Assembly: GCA_030180135.1 (NCBI GenBank) | Contig: CM058233.1 | Coordinates: 26,817,615 to 26,881,614, forward strand | Origin: Orychophragmus violaceus | Lineage: Eukaryota; Streptophyta; Magnoliopsida; Brassicales; Brassicaceae | DNA: 64,000 bases | Reading direction: 5' to 3' | Part shown: piece by piece, positions 31,609 to 44,306 of the stretch | Layout: every line of letters begins with the position of its first letter | Numbering within the stretch: position 1 is the stretch's first letter | Notes under the pieces: generated by a model | Seen by the model: only the letters and a program-made list of their open reading frames with translations | Databases searched by the model: none | Told to the model about the DNA's origin: nothing | Program-made: the position numbers and the translations under genes

Positions 31609-33319
31609 GGGCTGTTTGCAAAAATGCCCCTGAAATTGAAGTCAACCCTGATTATACCCTCGGCCTTCTCCTTCCTCTCTCGCGCTAATTTATCCCCTTA
31701 GTTATCTTAGTTATTCACGAGAATGCCATCGTCAAACTTCATATGAAGTCTGACATTTTTACCAAAAGACCAAAAAAACCCTTTAGTTCTAACTTAATTA
31801 CGAAACTGTCATCTTCTTCAATTCACCCAAACACCATTAACAACCAATTTTGAGCTCCTAATGCCTCACACAACCAATTTCGACCCATCAAAACTCCATA
31901 TTAGAGTTCACAACCTTCTATTCTCCTATTTTCTCTCCAATTTCATCCAAAAAACTCTTTAATTCACGTTTTACAAAATTTTAAAATTTGGATCTATTGC
32001 GATTTTGGTCATTCTTGCATAAAAATGGTTGGGTTTGTTGGGTATTGGTGTAACTAAAAGTTTTGAGTGTTTGGGGAAGGTAAAAACGAGCTCAAAATCA
32101 GATTTATGTGATTTTTCACAAGATCCCCCAATTTTCAGATCTGTTTCGCGATTTCAGACTTCCCACGAAGTCTGATGAAAAATTATGGTCAACGAAAGGG
32201 TAGTTTTGCAATTGACTTTCAATTGACAGACTTCCATAGAAGTCTGAGAAATTCCTTTGAAAAAAAAAAAAAATTTATCTGACGTCACCAAGACGTCAAG
32301 GGTAGTTTTGCAATTGATTCAAATTTGATTTTTTAGTCAGACTTCTTATGTAGTCTGGCAAGAAATTGACCGATTTTTGACTTTTTGTCAGACGGGATCC
32401 GATGTCTGACAAAAAGGAGGGGTAGAAACTGCAATTGACCCAAATTTTCAGATGTTGACCAGAGTAAGAGAAAAAATCGTCAGACTTCTAAATCTGTCTG
32501 AAAATAGGGAAAAATAACACCAGACGGCTATAGACATCTGAAATTTCAAACTCTTGTCAGACGGCTATAGACATCTGAAAAATCGAATTTTGGTCAACGA
32601 TGGATAAAAACCGAAAATGCGATGTTTTTTATCAGACTTCCCTCGCCGTCTGAAACTCGTGTCAGACAGCATAAGAAGTCTGAAAATTATCACATACATT
32701 AGAGAAGTCTGACATTTCAAAATCAATTGCAAAACTACCCTCTCAGACTTCTAGTAATTATCAGACTTCTCCGAGAAGTCTGGCAATTCAAATTCAATTG
32801 CAAAACTACCCTTTTTTCTCAGACTTCATAAGCTGTCTGACAAAATTTCCAAAGCAGACAGCGTATGCTGTCTGATGGATTTCAGACTGCATCCGCTGTC
32901 TGACATTTCGATTTCAATTGCAAAAATACCCCTTTTTCCAGACTGCCATAGAGGTCTGGTTTCACTTTTATCAGACAGCTATAACCGTCTGAAATGTTAA
33001 AAACTTTAAAAATGCATTTTATTCTATATTTGTGATTAATTTTGTTGATTTTAATTTTTATAAATGTGTGTTAGTTTTATATGTTCCTTCTGCATCGGTT
33101 TTACATTCTTATATATGGTAATTATTTTTAAATCATTTTTTGAATAATATTGGCAATGTAGCTAATAACATAAGACTTCGAAAGAAGTTTGGCTTTTCCC
33201 AAAAGACCTCTAATGTGGTTTATACATGTTTGTTTATACAAATAATACAAGAAAACCGAGCTGGTGGAACGGATGTCTATGCGTAAACGTCATACTCCAC
33301 ATTATATGTGTTGGTTGTT

Positions 33320-33440
33320 TATTGAATGCATTGATATAATTGAAATGATTACACCAAAGCATATCAAAGTATCAGTGAAGAAGCAAATTGGGATTAGGAT
33401 GAGCTACACAACCACATGCCGAGCGTTTACAAGCTGATTT
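33320..33440 (+). pseudogene. Possible MULE transposase N-terminal remnant
   Basis: A plus-strand frame ending in TGA at 33438 reads TPKHIKVSVKKQIGIRMSY. It resembles the helix-rich segment found N-terminal to plant MULE transposases (TP..I...V....G..ISY..AWRA). It is short, without catalytic residues, and duplicated near 38014-38134. The assignment is tentative. Confidence 0.3.
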
Positions 33441-33999
33441 TTTTCAATAAGATCGCTAATGTGATGATGAGAGAACGAACTTGACATTTGAACTTGTTAA
33501 TTTTATAAACTTTTAGCTCATAAGAATCAGACAGCAGTTGATGTCTGACGACATATTCAGCACCACTTAAGGTTATTTTAGTTTGTCATATGTTGGTGTA
33601 TGTAATCTAAAGAGTAATGTTTTCTTCCAAAGTTAAAGTGACCCATTTTCTGATATTGTATACTTTCAATAAGCAAAATTCCTTGTTGATTTGAGTAGAC
33701 AAAAGTAAATTTATACAACTTGATCATCCAATAATCTAATACAATACAAGCATAGTATACTAGAATTTTGATTGCTTTGTGTTCCTTGTATCGCCATACA
33801 CACCATGTGTACAATGTCAGTCCCACCATAGACATTCAAGATTGCTCTTCTTATGTTTTCTTGTTTTGTCCAAAGCACCTTCAACACCTACACTAAATCA
33901 ACATATGTATTAGTTTGCATGGTATCAGACTTCATACGCAGTCTGAAATAAGACTTCGATAAGTCTAAATACTTGAACCAGACTTACCTGGTAGTCTGA

Positions 34000-34700
34000 T
34001 ATTAGACTCTCAGACTTCGTGTTCCTCGTACTACAGTGAAATTTTATGAGCCATTAGCAGCATAAAAAGTCTCAACTCCAGCCTCTTTGGAGAGTCAGCT
34101 GGCTCAACTTAAACCAAGCACCTGAAAAAGCTTGAACACAGAGCTCTTGCATTAGTTAGCAAACAAGTCTCCAAGAGAATACCTTTTAGAAACCTTTTTG
34201 GTTGAGACATTTGAAAGAGGTTTTACAAAAGAGAGAGAAAGAGAGGTTGTAAGAGATTGAAATGTGAAGTTTTTTTTTTGCTGTTATATGTATTTACAAG
34301 ATTAAGTTTAGATAAATGGAGATAAATTGGAGAGAACTTTTCCAACCAGATTTTTATTAATTAAAATTTTTAAAATATTTTGTATCAGACTTCATATGCA
34401 GTCTGAGAAGGAACATCTGTGAGCGGGAAAATTTCCCGCCTTTTTAAAAAGTTTCCGCGTGAAATTTTTTAAAGACTTGCAAATTTCAGACTTCATACGC
34501 AGTCTAAATACTTGAACGAGACTTACCTGGAAGTCTGAGAAACTCTCAGACTTCGGTTGTAGTCAGGTATTAGATTCTCAGACTTCGTGTTCCTCGTACT
34601 ACACTCAAAATTTATGAGCCATTAGCATCATAAGAAGTCCCAACTCCTGCCTCCTTGGAGAGTCAGCTGGCTCAATCTTAAACCAAGCACCTGAAAAAGT
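34000..34700. repeat. Internal duplication within the MULE-like unit
   Basis: The segment around 34015-34135 (CAGACTTCGTGTTCCTCGTA, then GGAGAGTCAGCTGGCTCAA) recurs at about 34578-34700. GAGAGAGAAAGAGAGGTTGT also recurs at both 34230-34250 and 34978-34998. The whole span has been duplicated and has since diverged by a few percent or more. Confidence 0.7.
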
Positions 34701-36297
34701 AAAAACACATAGCTCTTGCATTAGTTAGCGAATAAGTCTCAAAGAAATGGATAATAAAAGATTGTTTGAGCAAATCAAATTGTATAATCAAAAGTCTATG
34801 TCAAAAGTCTCAATTATTTCAGTTAAAAACTTTTGAAAACACTAAAAAGAACAGATTCACTTGCCTATTTCGCAGCTCAAAGAGAGTCAACTATAAATCA
34901 CATACATAAGAACTCATATGAGACAATAAGCTTGAGAACATTTTTGGATGAGAAATTTGAGAGAGGTTTTACAAAAGAGAGAGAGAAAGAGAGGTTGTAA
35001 GAGAGGGAAGAATGTGGAGATTTTTTTTTTTTGGTGTTATATGTGTACAAGATTAGGTTTAGATAAGTGGAGATAAATTGGAGGGAAATTTTCCCGCCAG
35101 ATTTTTAATAATTAAAAATTGTAAAATATTTTGTATCAGACTTCATATGCAGTCTGAGAAGGAACTTCTATGAGCGGGAAAATTTCCCGCCTTTTTAAAA
35201 AAATTTCGCCTGAAATTTTTTAAAAACTTTCAAATTTCAGACTTCATATGCAGTCTGAAATAAGACTTCATGGAAGTCTAAATACTTGAACCAGATTTAT
35301 CTAGAAGTCTGAGAAACCCTAAATCTAATAATTAGTATTTAAATACCATCATTTTATATAGAAACTTATAATAAACATCAAACTCGTTAAACATAGTCAT
35401 AAACTAACCACTATATGTAAATGTAACAATATGAATGAAAATTCACAAACTTTCAATCTAACCCTACAAAGAAAAACATGATATTCAACTTCATATGTGA
35501 AACATAGACCAAACTACATGGTGTTTTGAACAAAATATATCTTCAATGCTTAATTTTGATCAAAGTTTATATAATTTTAATTTATATACATAAAAATGCT
35601 TATGCTTAATTTATGTATCAAAAAGTATATCAAATTATTTTTTATATCTTTTTAAATTTAAATTTTTAACTTAAATACGTCTCAGACTTCTCTTGGAAGT
35701 CTGAGAAACCTCAAAATTCAGACTTCGCCATGAAGTCTGGTAAACCCTAAATCTAATATTTATTACTTATAAGTAAAAATATTTAAGCAAAACAACTAGG
35801 AAACATAAAATTTGTTAAATATATGAACATTATAACACATATGTGCACATTTTAAATTTTAAATGTTAATTTGGTAAACCATGAATCTAACCCTAAAGTT
35901 ATATGTAACTTGTATGTAAATGTTCCATTACAAAACATGTTTTGAGGTTTAGAACTTACTTTACCTTATATATTGTTTAGTTTGACTCAATTTACCAAAT
36001 TTTAATTTATATACTATTAAATTGTATATATTTAATTTTTGTATATAAATTTTTTGATAAAATATTTTTTTTATAATTTTAAAATTTAAATTTACAAATT
36101 TATTCTGTATCAGACTTCTATAGAAGTCTGACACATGCGAAGGTTATAATGGTAATTGCGGTTTCTGTTTTTTTGTTTGGTCATAAGGGCTTCACAGTAA
36201 TTTACCTAGGAAGGAAAACATGTTTTACATTTGATTCAAATTGAGGGGTACACTTTTATTTAAAACCAATTTAAGGGGCATTTTTAGCAATTCCCCC

Positions 36298-36302
36298 TAT
36301 AA
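36298..36302. other. 5-bp junction TATAA between the two MULE-like units
   Basis: Copy 1 ends ...AATTCCCCC, then TATAA, then copy 2 starts GGGGCTGTTTGC. The linker is not the 9-bp TSD, so this is not a simple unequal crossover between flanking TSDs. Confidence 0.85.
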
Positions 36303-39300
36303 GGGGCTGTTTGCAAAAATGCCCCTGAAATTGAAGTCAACCCTGATTATACCCTCGGCCTTCTCCTTCCTCTCTCGCGCTAATTTATCCCCTTAGTTAT
36401 CTTAGTTATTCACGAGAATGCCATCGTCAAACTTCATATGAAGTCTGACATTTTTACCAAAAGACCAAAAAAACCCTTTAGTTCTAACTTAATTACGAAA
36501 CTGTCATCTTCTTCAATTCACCCAAACACCATTAACAACCAATTTTGAGCTCCTAATGCCTCACACAACCAATTTCGACCCATCAAAACTCCATATTAGA
36601 GTTCACAACCTTCTATTCTCCTATTTTCTCTCCAATTTCATCCAAAAAACTCTTTAATTCACGTTTTACAAAATTTTAAAATTTGGATCTATTGCGATTT
36701 TGGTCATTCTTGCATAAAAATGGTTGGGTTTGTTGGGTATTGGTGTAACTAAAAGTTTTGAGTGTTTGGGGAAGGTAAAAACGAGCTCAAAATCAGATTT
36801 ATGTGATTTTTCACAAGATCCCCCAATTTTCAGATCTGTTTCGCGATTTCAGACTTCCCACGAAGTCTGATGAAAAATTATGGTCAACGAAAGGGTAGTT
36901 TTGCAATTGACTTTCAATTGACAGACTTCCATAGAAGTCTGAGAAATTCCTTTGAAAAAAAAAAAAATTTATCTGACGTCACCAAGACGTCAAGGGTAGT
37001 TTTGCAATTGATTCAAATTTGATTTTTTAGTCAGACTTCTTATGTAGTCTGGCAAGAAATTGACCGATTTTTGACTTTTTGTCAGACGGGATCCGATGTC
37101 TGACAAAAAGGAGGGGTAGAAACTGCAATTGACCCAAATTTTCAGATGTTGACCAGAGTAAGAGAAAAAATCGTCAGACTTCTAAATCTGTCTGAAAATA
37201 GGGAAAAATAACACCAGACGGCTATAGACATCTGAAATTTCAAACTCTTGTCAGACGGCTATAGACATCTGAAAAATCGAATTTTGGTCAACGATGGATA
37301 AAAACCGAAAATGCGATGTTTTTTATCAGACTTCCCTCGCCGTCTGAAACTCGTGTCAGACAGCATAAGAAGTCTGAAAATTATCACATACATTAGAGAA
37401 GTCTGACATTTCAAAATCAATTGCAAAACTACCCTCTCAGACTTCTAGTAATTATCAGACTTCTCCGAGAAGTCTGGCAATTCAAATTCAATTGCAAAAC
37501 TACCCTTTTTTCTCAGACTTCATAAGCTGTCTGACAAAATTTCCAAAGCAGACAGCGTATGCTGTCTGATGGATTTCAGACTGCATCCGCTGTCTGACAT
37601 TTCGATTTCAATTGCAAAAATACCCCTTTTTCCAGACTGCCATAGAGGTCTGGTTTCACTTTTATCAGACAGCTATAACCGTCTGAAATGTTAAAAACTT
37701 TAAAAATGCATTTTATTCTATATTTGTGATTAATTTTGTTGATTTTAATTTTTATAAATGTGTGTTAGTTTTATATGTTCCTTCTGCATCGGTTTTACAT
37801 TCTTATATATGGTAATTATTTTTAAATCATTTTTTGAATAATATTGGCAATGTAGCTAATAACATAAGACTTCGAAAGAAGTTTGGCTTTTCCCAAAAGA
37901 CCTCTAATGTGGTTTATACATGTTTGTTTATACAAATAATACAAGAAAACCGAGCTGGTGGAACGGATGTCTATGCGTAAACGTCATACTCCACATTATA
38001 TGTGTTGGTTGTTTATTGAATGCATTGATATAATTGAAATGATTACACCAAAGCATATCAAAGTATCAGTGAAGAAGCAAATTGGGATTAGGATGAGCTA
38101 CACAACCACATGCCGAGCGTTTACAAGCTGATTTTTTTCAATAAGATCGCTAATGTGATGATGAGAGAACGAACTTGACATTTGAACTTGTTAATTTTAT
38201 AAACTTTTAGCTCATAAGAATCAGACAGCAGTTGATGTCTGACGACATATTCAGCACCACTTAAGGTTATTTTAGTTTGTCATATGTTGGTGTATGTAAT
38301 CTAAAGAGTAATGTTTTCTTCCAAAGTTAAAGTGACCCATTTTCTGATATTGTATACTTTCAATAAGCAAAATTCCTTGTTGATTTGAGTAGACAAAAGT
38401 AAATTTATACAACTTGATCATCCAATAATCTAATACAATACAAGCATAGTATACTAGAATTTTGATTGCTTTGTGTTCCTTGTATCGCCATACACACCAT
38501 GTGTACAATGTCAGTCCCACCATAGACATTCAAGATTGCTCTTCTTATGTTTTCTTGTTTTGTCCAAAGCACCTTCAACACCTACACTAAATCAACATAT
38601 GTATTAGTTTGCATGGTATCAGACTTCATACGCAGTCTGAAATAAGACTTCGATAAGTCTAAATACTTGAACCAGACTTACCTGGTAGTCTGATATTAGA
38701 CTCTCAGACTTCGTGTTCCTCGTACTACAGTGAAATTTTATGAGCCATTAGCAGCATAAAAAGTCTCAACTCCAGCCTCTTTGGAGAGTCAGCTGGCTCA
38801 ACTTAAACCAAGCACCTGAAAAAGCTTGAACACAGAGCTCTTGCATTAGTTAGCAAACAAGTCTCCAAGAGAATACCTTTTAGAAACCTTTTTGGTTGAG
38901 ACATTTGAAAGAGGTTTTACAAAAGAGAGAGAAAGAGAGGTTGTAAGAGATTGAAATGTGAAGTTTTTTTTTTGCTGTTATATGTATTTACAAGATTAAG
39001 TTTAGATAAATGGAGATAAATTGGAGAGAACTTTTCCAACCAGATTTTTATTAATTAAAATTTTTAAAATATTTTGTATCAGACTTCATATGCAGTCTGA
39101 GAAGGAACATCTGTGAGCGGGAAAATTTCCCGCCTTTTTAAAAAGTTTCCGCGTGAAATTTTTTAAAGACTTGCAAATTTCAGACTTCATACGCAGTCTA
39201 AATACTTGAACGAGACTTACCTGGAAGTCTGAGAAACTCTCAGACTTCGGTTGTAGTCAGGTATTAGATTCTCAGACTTCGTGTTCCTCGTACTACACTC

Positions 39301-40991
39301 AAAATTTATGAGCCATTAGCATCATAAGAAGTCCCAACTCCTGCCTCCTTGGAGAGTCAGCTGGCTCAATCTTAAACCAAGCACCTGAAAAAGTAAAAAC
39401 ACATAGCTCTTGCATTAGTTAGCGAATAAGTCTCAAAGAAATGGATAATAAAAGATTGTTTGAGCAAATCAAATTGTATAATCAAAAGTCTATGTCAAAA
39501 GTCTCAATTATTTCAGTTAAAAACTTTTGAAAACACTAAAAAGAACAGATTCACTTGCCTATTTCGCAGCTCAAAGAGAGTCAACTATAAATCACATACA
39601 TAAGAACTCATATGAGACAATAAGCTTGAGAACATTTTTGGATGAGAAATTTGAGAGAGGTTTTACAAAAGAGAGAGAGAAAGAGAGGTTGTAAGAGAGG
39701 GAAGAATGTGGAGATTTTTTTTTTTTGGTGTTATATGTGTACAAGATTAGGTTTAGATAAGTGGAGATAAATTGGAGGGAAATTTTCCCGCCAGATTTTT
39801 AATAATTAAAAATTGTAAAATATTTTGTATCAGACTTCATATGCAGTCTGAGAAGGAACTTCTATGAGCGGGAAAATTTCCCGCCTTTTTAAAAAAATTT
39901 CGCCTGAAATTTTTTAAAAACTTTCAAATTTCAGACTTCATATGCAGTCTGAAATAAGACTTCATGGAAGTCTAAATACTTGAACCAGATTTATCTAGAA
40001 GTCTGAGAAACCCTAAATCTAATAATTAGTATTTAAATACCATCATTTTATATAGAAACTTATAATAAACATCAAACTCGTTAAACATAGTCATAAACTA
40101 ACCACTATATGTAAATGTAACAATATGAATGAAAATTCACAAACTTTCAATCTAACCCTACAAAGAAAAACATGATATTCAACTTCATATGTGAAACATA
40201 GACCAAACTACATGGTGTTTTGAACAAAATATATCTTCAATGCTTAATTTTGATCAAAGTTTATATAATTTTAATTTATATACATAAAAATGCTTATGCT
40301 TAATTTATGTATCAAAAAGTATATCAAATTATTTTTTATATCTTTTTAAATTTAAATTTTTAACTTAAATACGTCTCAGACTTCTCTTGGAAGTCTGAGA
40401 AACCTCAAAATTCAGACTTCGCCATGAAGTCTGGTAAACCCTAAATCTAATATTTATTACTTATAAGTAAAAATATTTAAGCAAAACAACTAGGAAACAT
40501 AAAATTTGTTAAATATATGAACATTATAACACATATGTGCACATTTTAAATTTTAAATGTTAATTTGGTAAACCATGAATCTAACCCTAAAGTTATATGT
40601 AACTTGTATGTAAATGTTCCATTACAAAACATGTTTTGAGGTTTACAACTTACTTTACCTTATATATTGTTTAGTTTGACTCAATTTACCAAATTTTAAT
40701 TTATATACTATTAAATTGTATATATTTAATTTTTGTATATAAATTTTTTGATAAAATATTTTTTTTATAATTTTAAAATTTAAATTTACAAATTTATTCT
40801 GTATCAGACTTCTATAGAAGTCTGACACATGCGAAGGTTATAATGGTAATTGCGGTTTCTGTTTTTTTGTTTGGTCATAAGGGCTTCACAGTAATTTACC
40901 TAGGAAGGAAAACATGTTTTACATTTGATTCAAATTGAGGGGTACACTTTTATTTAAAACCAATTTAAGGGGCATTTTTAGCAATTCCCCC
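36303..40991. mobile_element. MULE-like unit, copy 2 of the dimer
   Basis: Same sequence as copy 1, offset by 4695 then 4694 bp. By eye I see three differences: one extra terminal G, an A run of 13 against 14 (copy 1 near 32260), and C40646 against G35952. The TSD AAGTTATAT follows at 40992-41000. Confidence 0.85.
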
Positions 40992-41394
40992 AAGTTATAT
41001 TCAGAATTCTGAACTATGCTATTTTATCATTTGGATTCTTTTTAAAACATATTTTCCCATCTTTTTGAAAATTCTGATTATTGTAACCATTTTCATAACT
41101 TCTATTAAGTATTCATTCGTCTGATCCACTTACCCGATCTATTGCCTTATGAGGTGGAGGATCCTTGAATACCATGTCACTCCTTACAAAGTCATGTCAT
41201 TTTACCACTCTAATATTCTACCATTTTTATTCTTAATCATCCGACTTATTTACCAGAATATTCTTGTGTAAAATTACTCTTTAACACAATAGCAAAAAAT
41301 AAAGCTTTCTTTGATGGCAAATTTTCTAAGTGTCAGTTTTGTCTTGTAATTTTTTTTTTTGATTTGAACGTTTGTATTATTTAAAATAATACAG

Positions 41395-41490
41395 TTGCTG
41401 CCTAAGATGTTTTGGCCTAGTGGTAAAGAGATGAATTCAGAGTAGCACAATGTTTCTAGCTTGAACTACCTACTGCAAAAAATTCCGATA
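41395..41490 (+). mobile_element. Possible degenerate tRNA-derived SINE head
   Basis: TTGGCCTAGTGGTAAAG near 41410 matches a Pol III A box as found in Brassicaceae SINEs. A weak B-box-like GCTTGAACTACC lies about 40 bp downstream. No clear poly(A) or TSD was found. Confidence 0.3.
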
Positions 41491-42283
41491 TATTATCCTA
41501 AACATCTATATAAATATGGACACATGTTTTCAGTCATTTGCATATCCGGAATTTTTTTTTTATATGGATTACACCTTAAAGCTTAGTTTAGCCCTTCCAT
41601 AAACCCAAAAACCTTTAAATTAATAAGAGTGATTTAGCCAGATAACCAAAAACGGAAGACAAACTAAGAGGTCATCTTTGATGTGACATAAAGCTTTTTC
41701 AGAGATGATAAAATGACCACACTGCCCTTACTGTTGATGCAAGTTGCATTTAGTTTTTTTTTGGTTAACCAAAACGTAAAAAACAAGACACTCATAATCT
41801 CGAGAACTATATTATTATGAAAGTGTTAATACATTGTATAGCATGCTAACTTGTTTATTAAACAATCAAACATAGAGATTTGTTTCTACGGTTTGTTTTT
41901 GCATACTAACTCATTTCTTAACTAGTTAATTTGTAAGTTAGATAACATATACATACTTAACTGATTGATCATTATTAGTATTATTTATATACAAAATTAT
42001 TGTATATTTTGTTTGTATATACAATGAAACACATTCAGCATCAACCATCAAGATATATAAAAAATATTATTATGCAATTACAAATATTAGTTGTCTAACA
42101 TTTTAATTATCTATGATTATTTATTTGTTAGATGCTATACACATTGATACTTTGCGGTATGCAATATTACAATAGTTAACACTGTTATTAAATACATTGA
42201 AGATCAATTCAAGACATACAATTTAGAGCTTTTCATTACCACGGTAACAACAAAATTTTCCGAAAGCGCATCCAAACACCGCA
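41491..42283. other. AT-rich intergenic sequence
   Basis: No coding or terminal-repeat signal is visible. Confidence 0.5.
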
Positions 42284-42634
42284 TCACCCTATGAGTTTGC
42301 ATAAACAAACTTTGTTTGCTTTAAAAGAATAAACAAATTTGAGCAATAAAGGACCTTGTGATTGAAAATTGGAATCTGCCTGGTGAGAGGAAGAATCAAC
42401 AATAACCTTATCGGGATCTGAATCTCTCTCTTCCATTCCTCTACCGTTTACCGCATTCAGAATCCTCGAATCTCCGGTGACTCCGGGTAACGGCAGGGGC
42501 AACAGTAAGGGGTCGGCACCGCCTTTTTCCAAGACATCGTCATCTGTCAAGTGACGGAGCTTCCTTTGACGCGTGAGCCTGCCGCAGTTAAAACAAAACA
42601 AACGGCGATGAAATCGATCTAGATTCTGAACCAT
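42284..42634 (-). CDS. Unrecognised 116-codon frame
   Basis: Minus-strand frame with a plausible exon-like N-terminus (FCFNCG, one CxxC pair) and a DDDVLEKGGADPLLLPLPLPG segment. It may be an exon of a small gene or another captured fragment. The C-terminal 20 residues look like read-through into non-coding sequence. No domain is recognised. Confidence 0.3.
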   Translation of the reverse strand: MVQNLDRFHRRLFCFNCGRLTRQRKLRHLTDDDVLEKGGADPLLLPLPLPGVTGDSRILNAVNGRGMEERDSDPDKVIVDSSSHQADSNFQSQGPLLLKFVYSFKANKVCLCKLIG

Positions 42635-43311
42635 AGATTCAGAGTAGAAAGCTAGAAGTATGAGAGAAGAAGATGACCGAGAGAAAAAGGAGATAAAAAA
42701 AACTCAAGCATGAACACAATTTAATTTGATAGAATTTTTTTAAAGAGTAGTAGACATCTGTAGGCATATAGGGGTATGAAAAGGAATTAAAAAAAAAGCA
42801 AACAGTGTTTAGTCATTCTTTTAAAAAGCAAAAACTTGTGTATATACGGTGCAAATACTTCAATTAATAAATATAAAACAATAATATACTGTTATAATAA
42901 CTCTTAAGGTCTCCTCTCTTATTTGCATTATCAAATCAAAATGAACTACCAAAAAGTAAAAATAAACTACCCTAAAATATATAGAGTTTAATAATCTCGG
43001 AACTATGATATGTTGTCAATAACGATAATTTATCGAAAAATTAATTAGATAACAAACTTAATTGAAAACTAAAAAAATCTGTTAATTTACTAAAATGTTA
43101 ATATATTGATCATTATATCCATAAATATTATATGTATAAAACTACGTATGGTGAAAAAACATAAGTTGCTTAATAAAATGTTTTAATTGCGTTGGTATAT
43201 AATTTGATTGATCATAATTCATAAAAGAGATTTGTCTTAGAAGAGAGCGTGCAATATCTTAGTCTGGCAGTGTGACATGGCAATTCATAAACAGCTTATT
43301 CCACCTTCCTC

Positions 43312-43320
43312 TATATAAAT
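43312..43320 (+). promoter_or_regulatory. TATA box of the GH3 pseudogene
   Basis: TATATAAAT about 155 bp upstream of the ATG at 43476, with a CT/CA-rich leader between. I do not see a clear TGTCTC auxin-response element immediately upstream. Confidence 0.6.
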
Positions 43321-43475
43321 ACGTACCCCCAAACAAGCACTTCCATCTCAAAACACATCCCAAAGTAAAATAAACACAAACTCATCTGTCTTTCTAACTC
43401 AATTTCTCTCTCCTGATTTAGTTTTCTTCCCTCCAAAAACAGATACAACAAAGAGAAACAAGAACATATATAGCC

Positions 43476-44267
43476 ATGGCCGTAGACTCTAGCCTCTCGT
43501 CGCCTCTGGGACCTCCAGCGTGTGAAAAGGACGCAAAAGCCCTTCGTTTCATCGAGGAAAATGACTCGAAATGCAGATGCGGTTCAAGAAACCCTTCTAG
43601 CGGAGATTCTGAGACAGAACGTCGACACAGAGTACCTCCGCCGCTTCAACCTCGGCAACGCAACCGACCGTGAGACGTATAAATCAAAGATTCCAATCAT
43701 TACCTACGAAGATCTCCAGCCGGAGATTCAACGTATCGCTGACGGAGACCGATCTCCCATCTTATCTGCTCATCCAATTTCCGAATTCCTCACCAGCTCC
43801 GGAACCTCAGCAGGAGAGAGGAAACTTATGCCGACCATTAGAGAAGAGCTCGACCGTCGCCAGCTTCTTTATAGTCTCCTCATGCCCGTCATGAATTTGT
43901 AAGTCCTTCACATTAGTGTAATATATATAATATACACATATAAACTTCTTACCAAGTCAAGTCATATGAAAACCTGTGCCGACCATTAGAGAAGAGCTCG
44001 ACTGTCTTTTTTTTTTTTTTTGGTCAAAGAGCTCGACTGTCTTTTTTTTTTTTCCGTCCACATAACTATATAAGATCCACGAGTTCCGAGATTAGTATGG
44101 ATTTATGTCCAAAATAGTTACAGACAGAAAAAAGCCCGGCGAAATTTAGTTTTAACGTTTTTACAAAATAAAAAAACAAACAAAAATAAATACTTTTAAG
44201 CGACAGGTTTTTTTTTTCAAGTTCAATTATTTAATATTACTAATTCAAGCGTTGACAATATTCTCTC

Positions 44268-44306
<39 letters not shown>

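Larger units (their letters stand above)
32155..36130. repeat. Dispersed fixed-length dyads CAGAC-N10-GTCTG (copy 1)
   Basis: Twenty-base modules start at 32155, 32227, 32338, 32389, 32481, 32633, 32663, 32820, 32855, 32883, 32939, 32972, 33528, 33926, 33979, 34386, 35137, 35238 and 36111. Three 21-base versions start at 32762, 35683 and 35719. Near-matches start at 31733, 32521 and 32558. Outer arms are conserved and the central ten bases vary, often still self-complementary (TTC...GAA or AGC...GCT). The same set recurs 4.69 kb to the right. Confidence 0.85.
31609..36297. mobile_element. MULE-like unit, copy 1 of a head-to-tail dimer
   Basis: A 4689-bp unit with imperfect terminal inverted repeats: left GGGCTGTTTGCAAAAATGCC, right reading inward GGGGGAATTGCTAAAAATGC. 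It carries about two dozen CAGAC-N10-GTCTG dyads, AATTGCAAAA-type words resembling the terminus, and an internal duplication (34000-34135 against 34580-34700). No full transposase is present, only a possible N-terminal remnant near 33320-33440. It is best read as a non-autonomous Mutator-like element. Confidence 0.8.

Noticed and set aside
33578..33835. 85-codon frame present identically at 38272-38529
   Set aside because: Its duplication only reflects the dimer. It has no domain and lies antisense in AT-rich DNA.
31733..36130. CRISPR-like array from the regular CAGAC...GTCTG repeats
   Set aside because: Spacing is irregular, the repeats are dyads with variable centres, there are no cas genes, and the DNA is plant nuclear.
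31609..40991. LTR retrotransposon with 4.7-kb LTRs
   Set aside because: Only 5 bp separates the repeats, there is no PBS or PPT, each repeat has its own inverted ends, and the TSD is 9 bp, which fits a MULE-type dimer.
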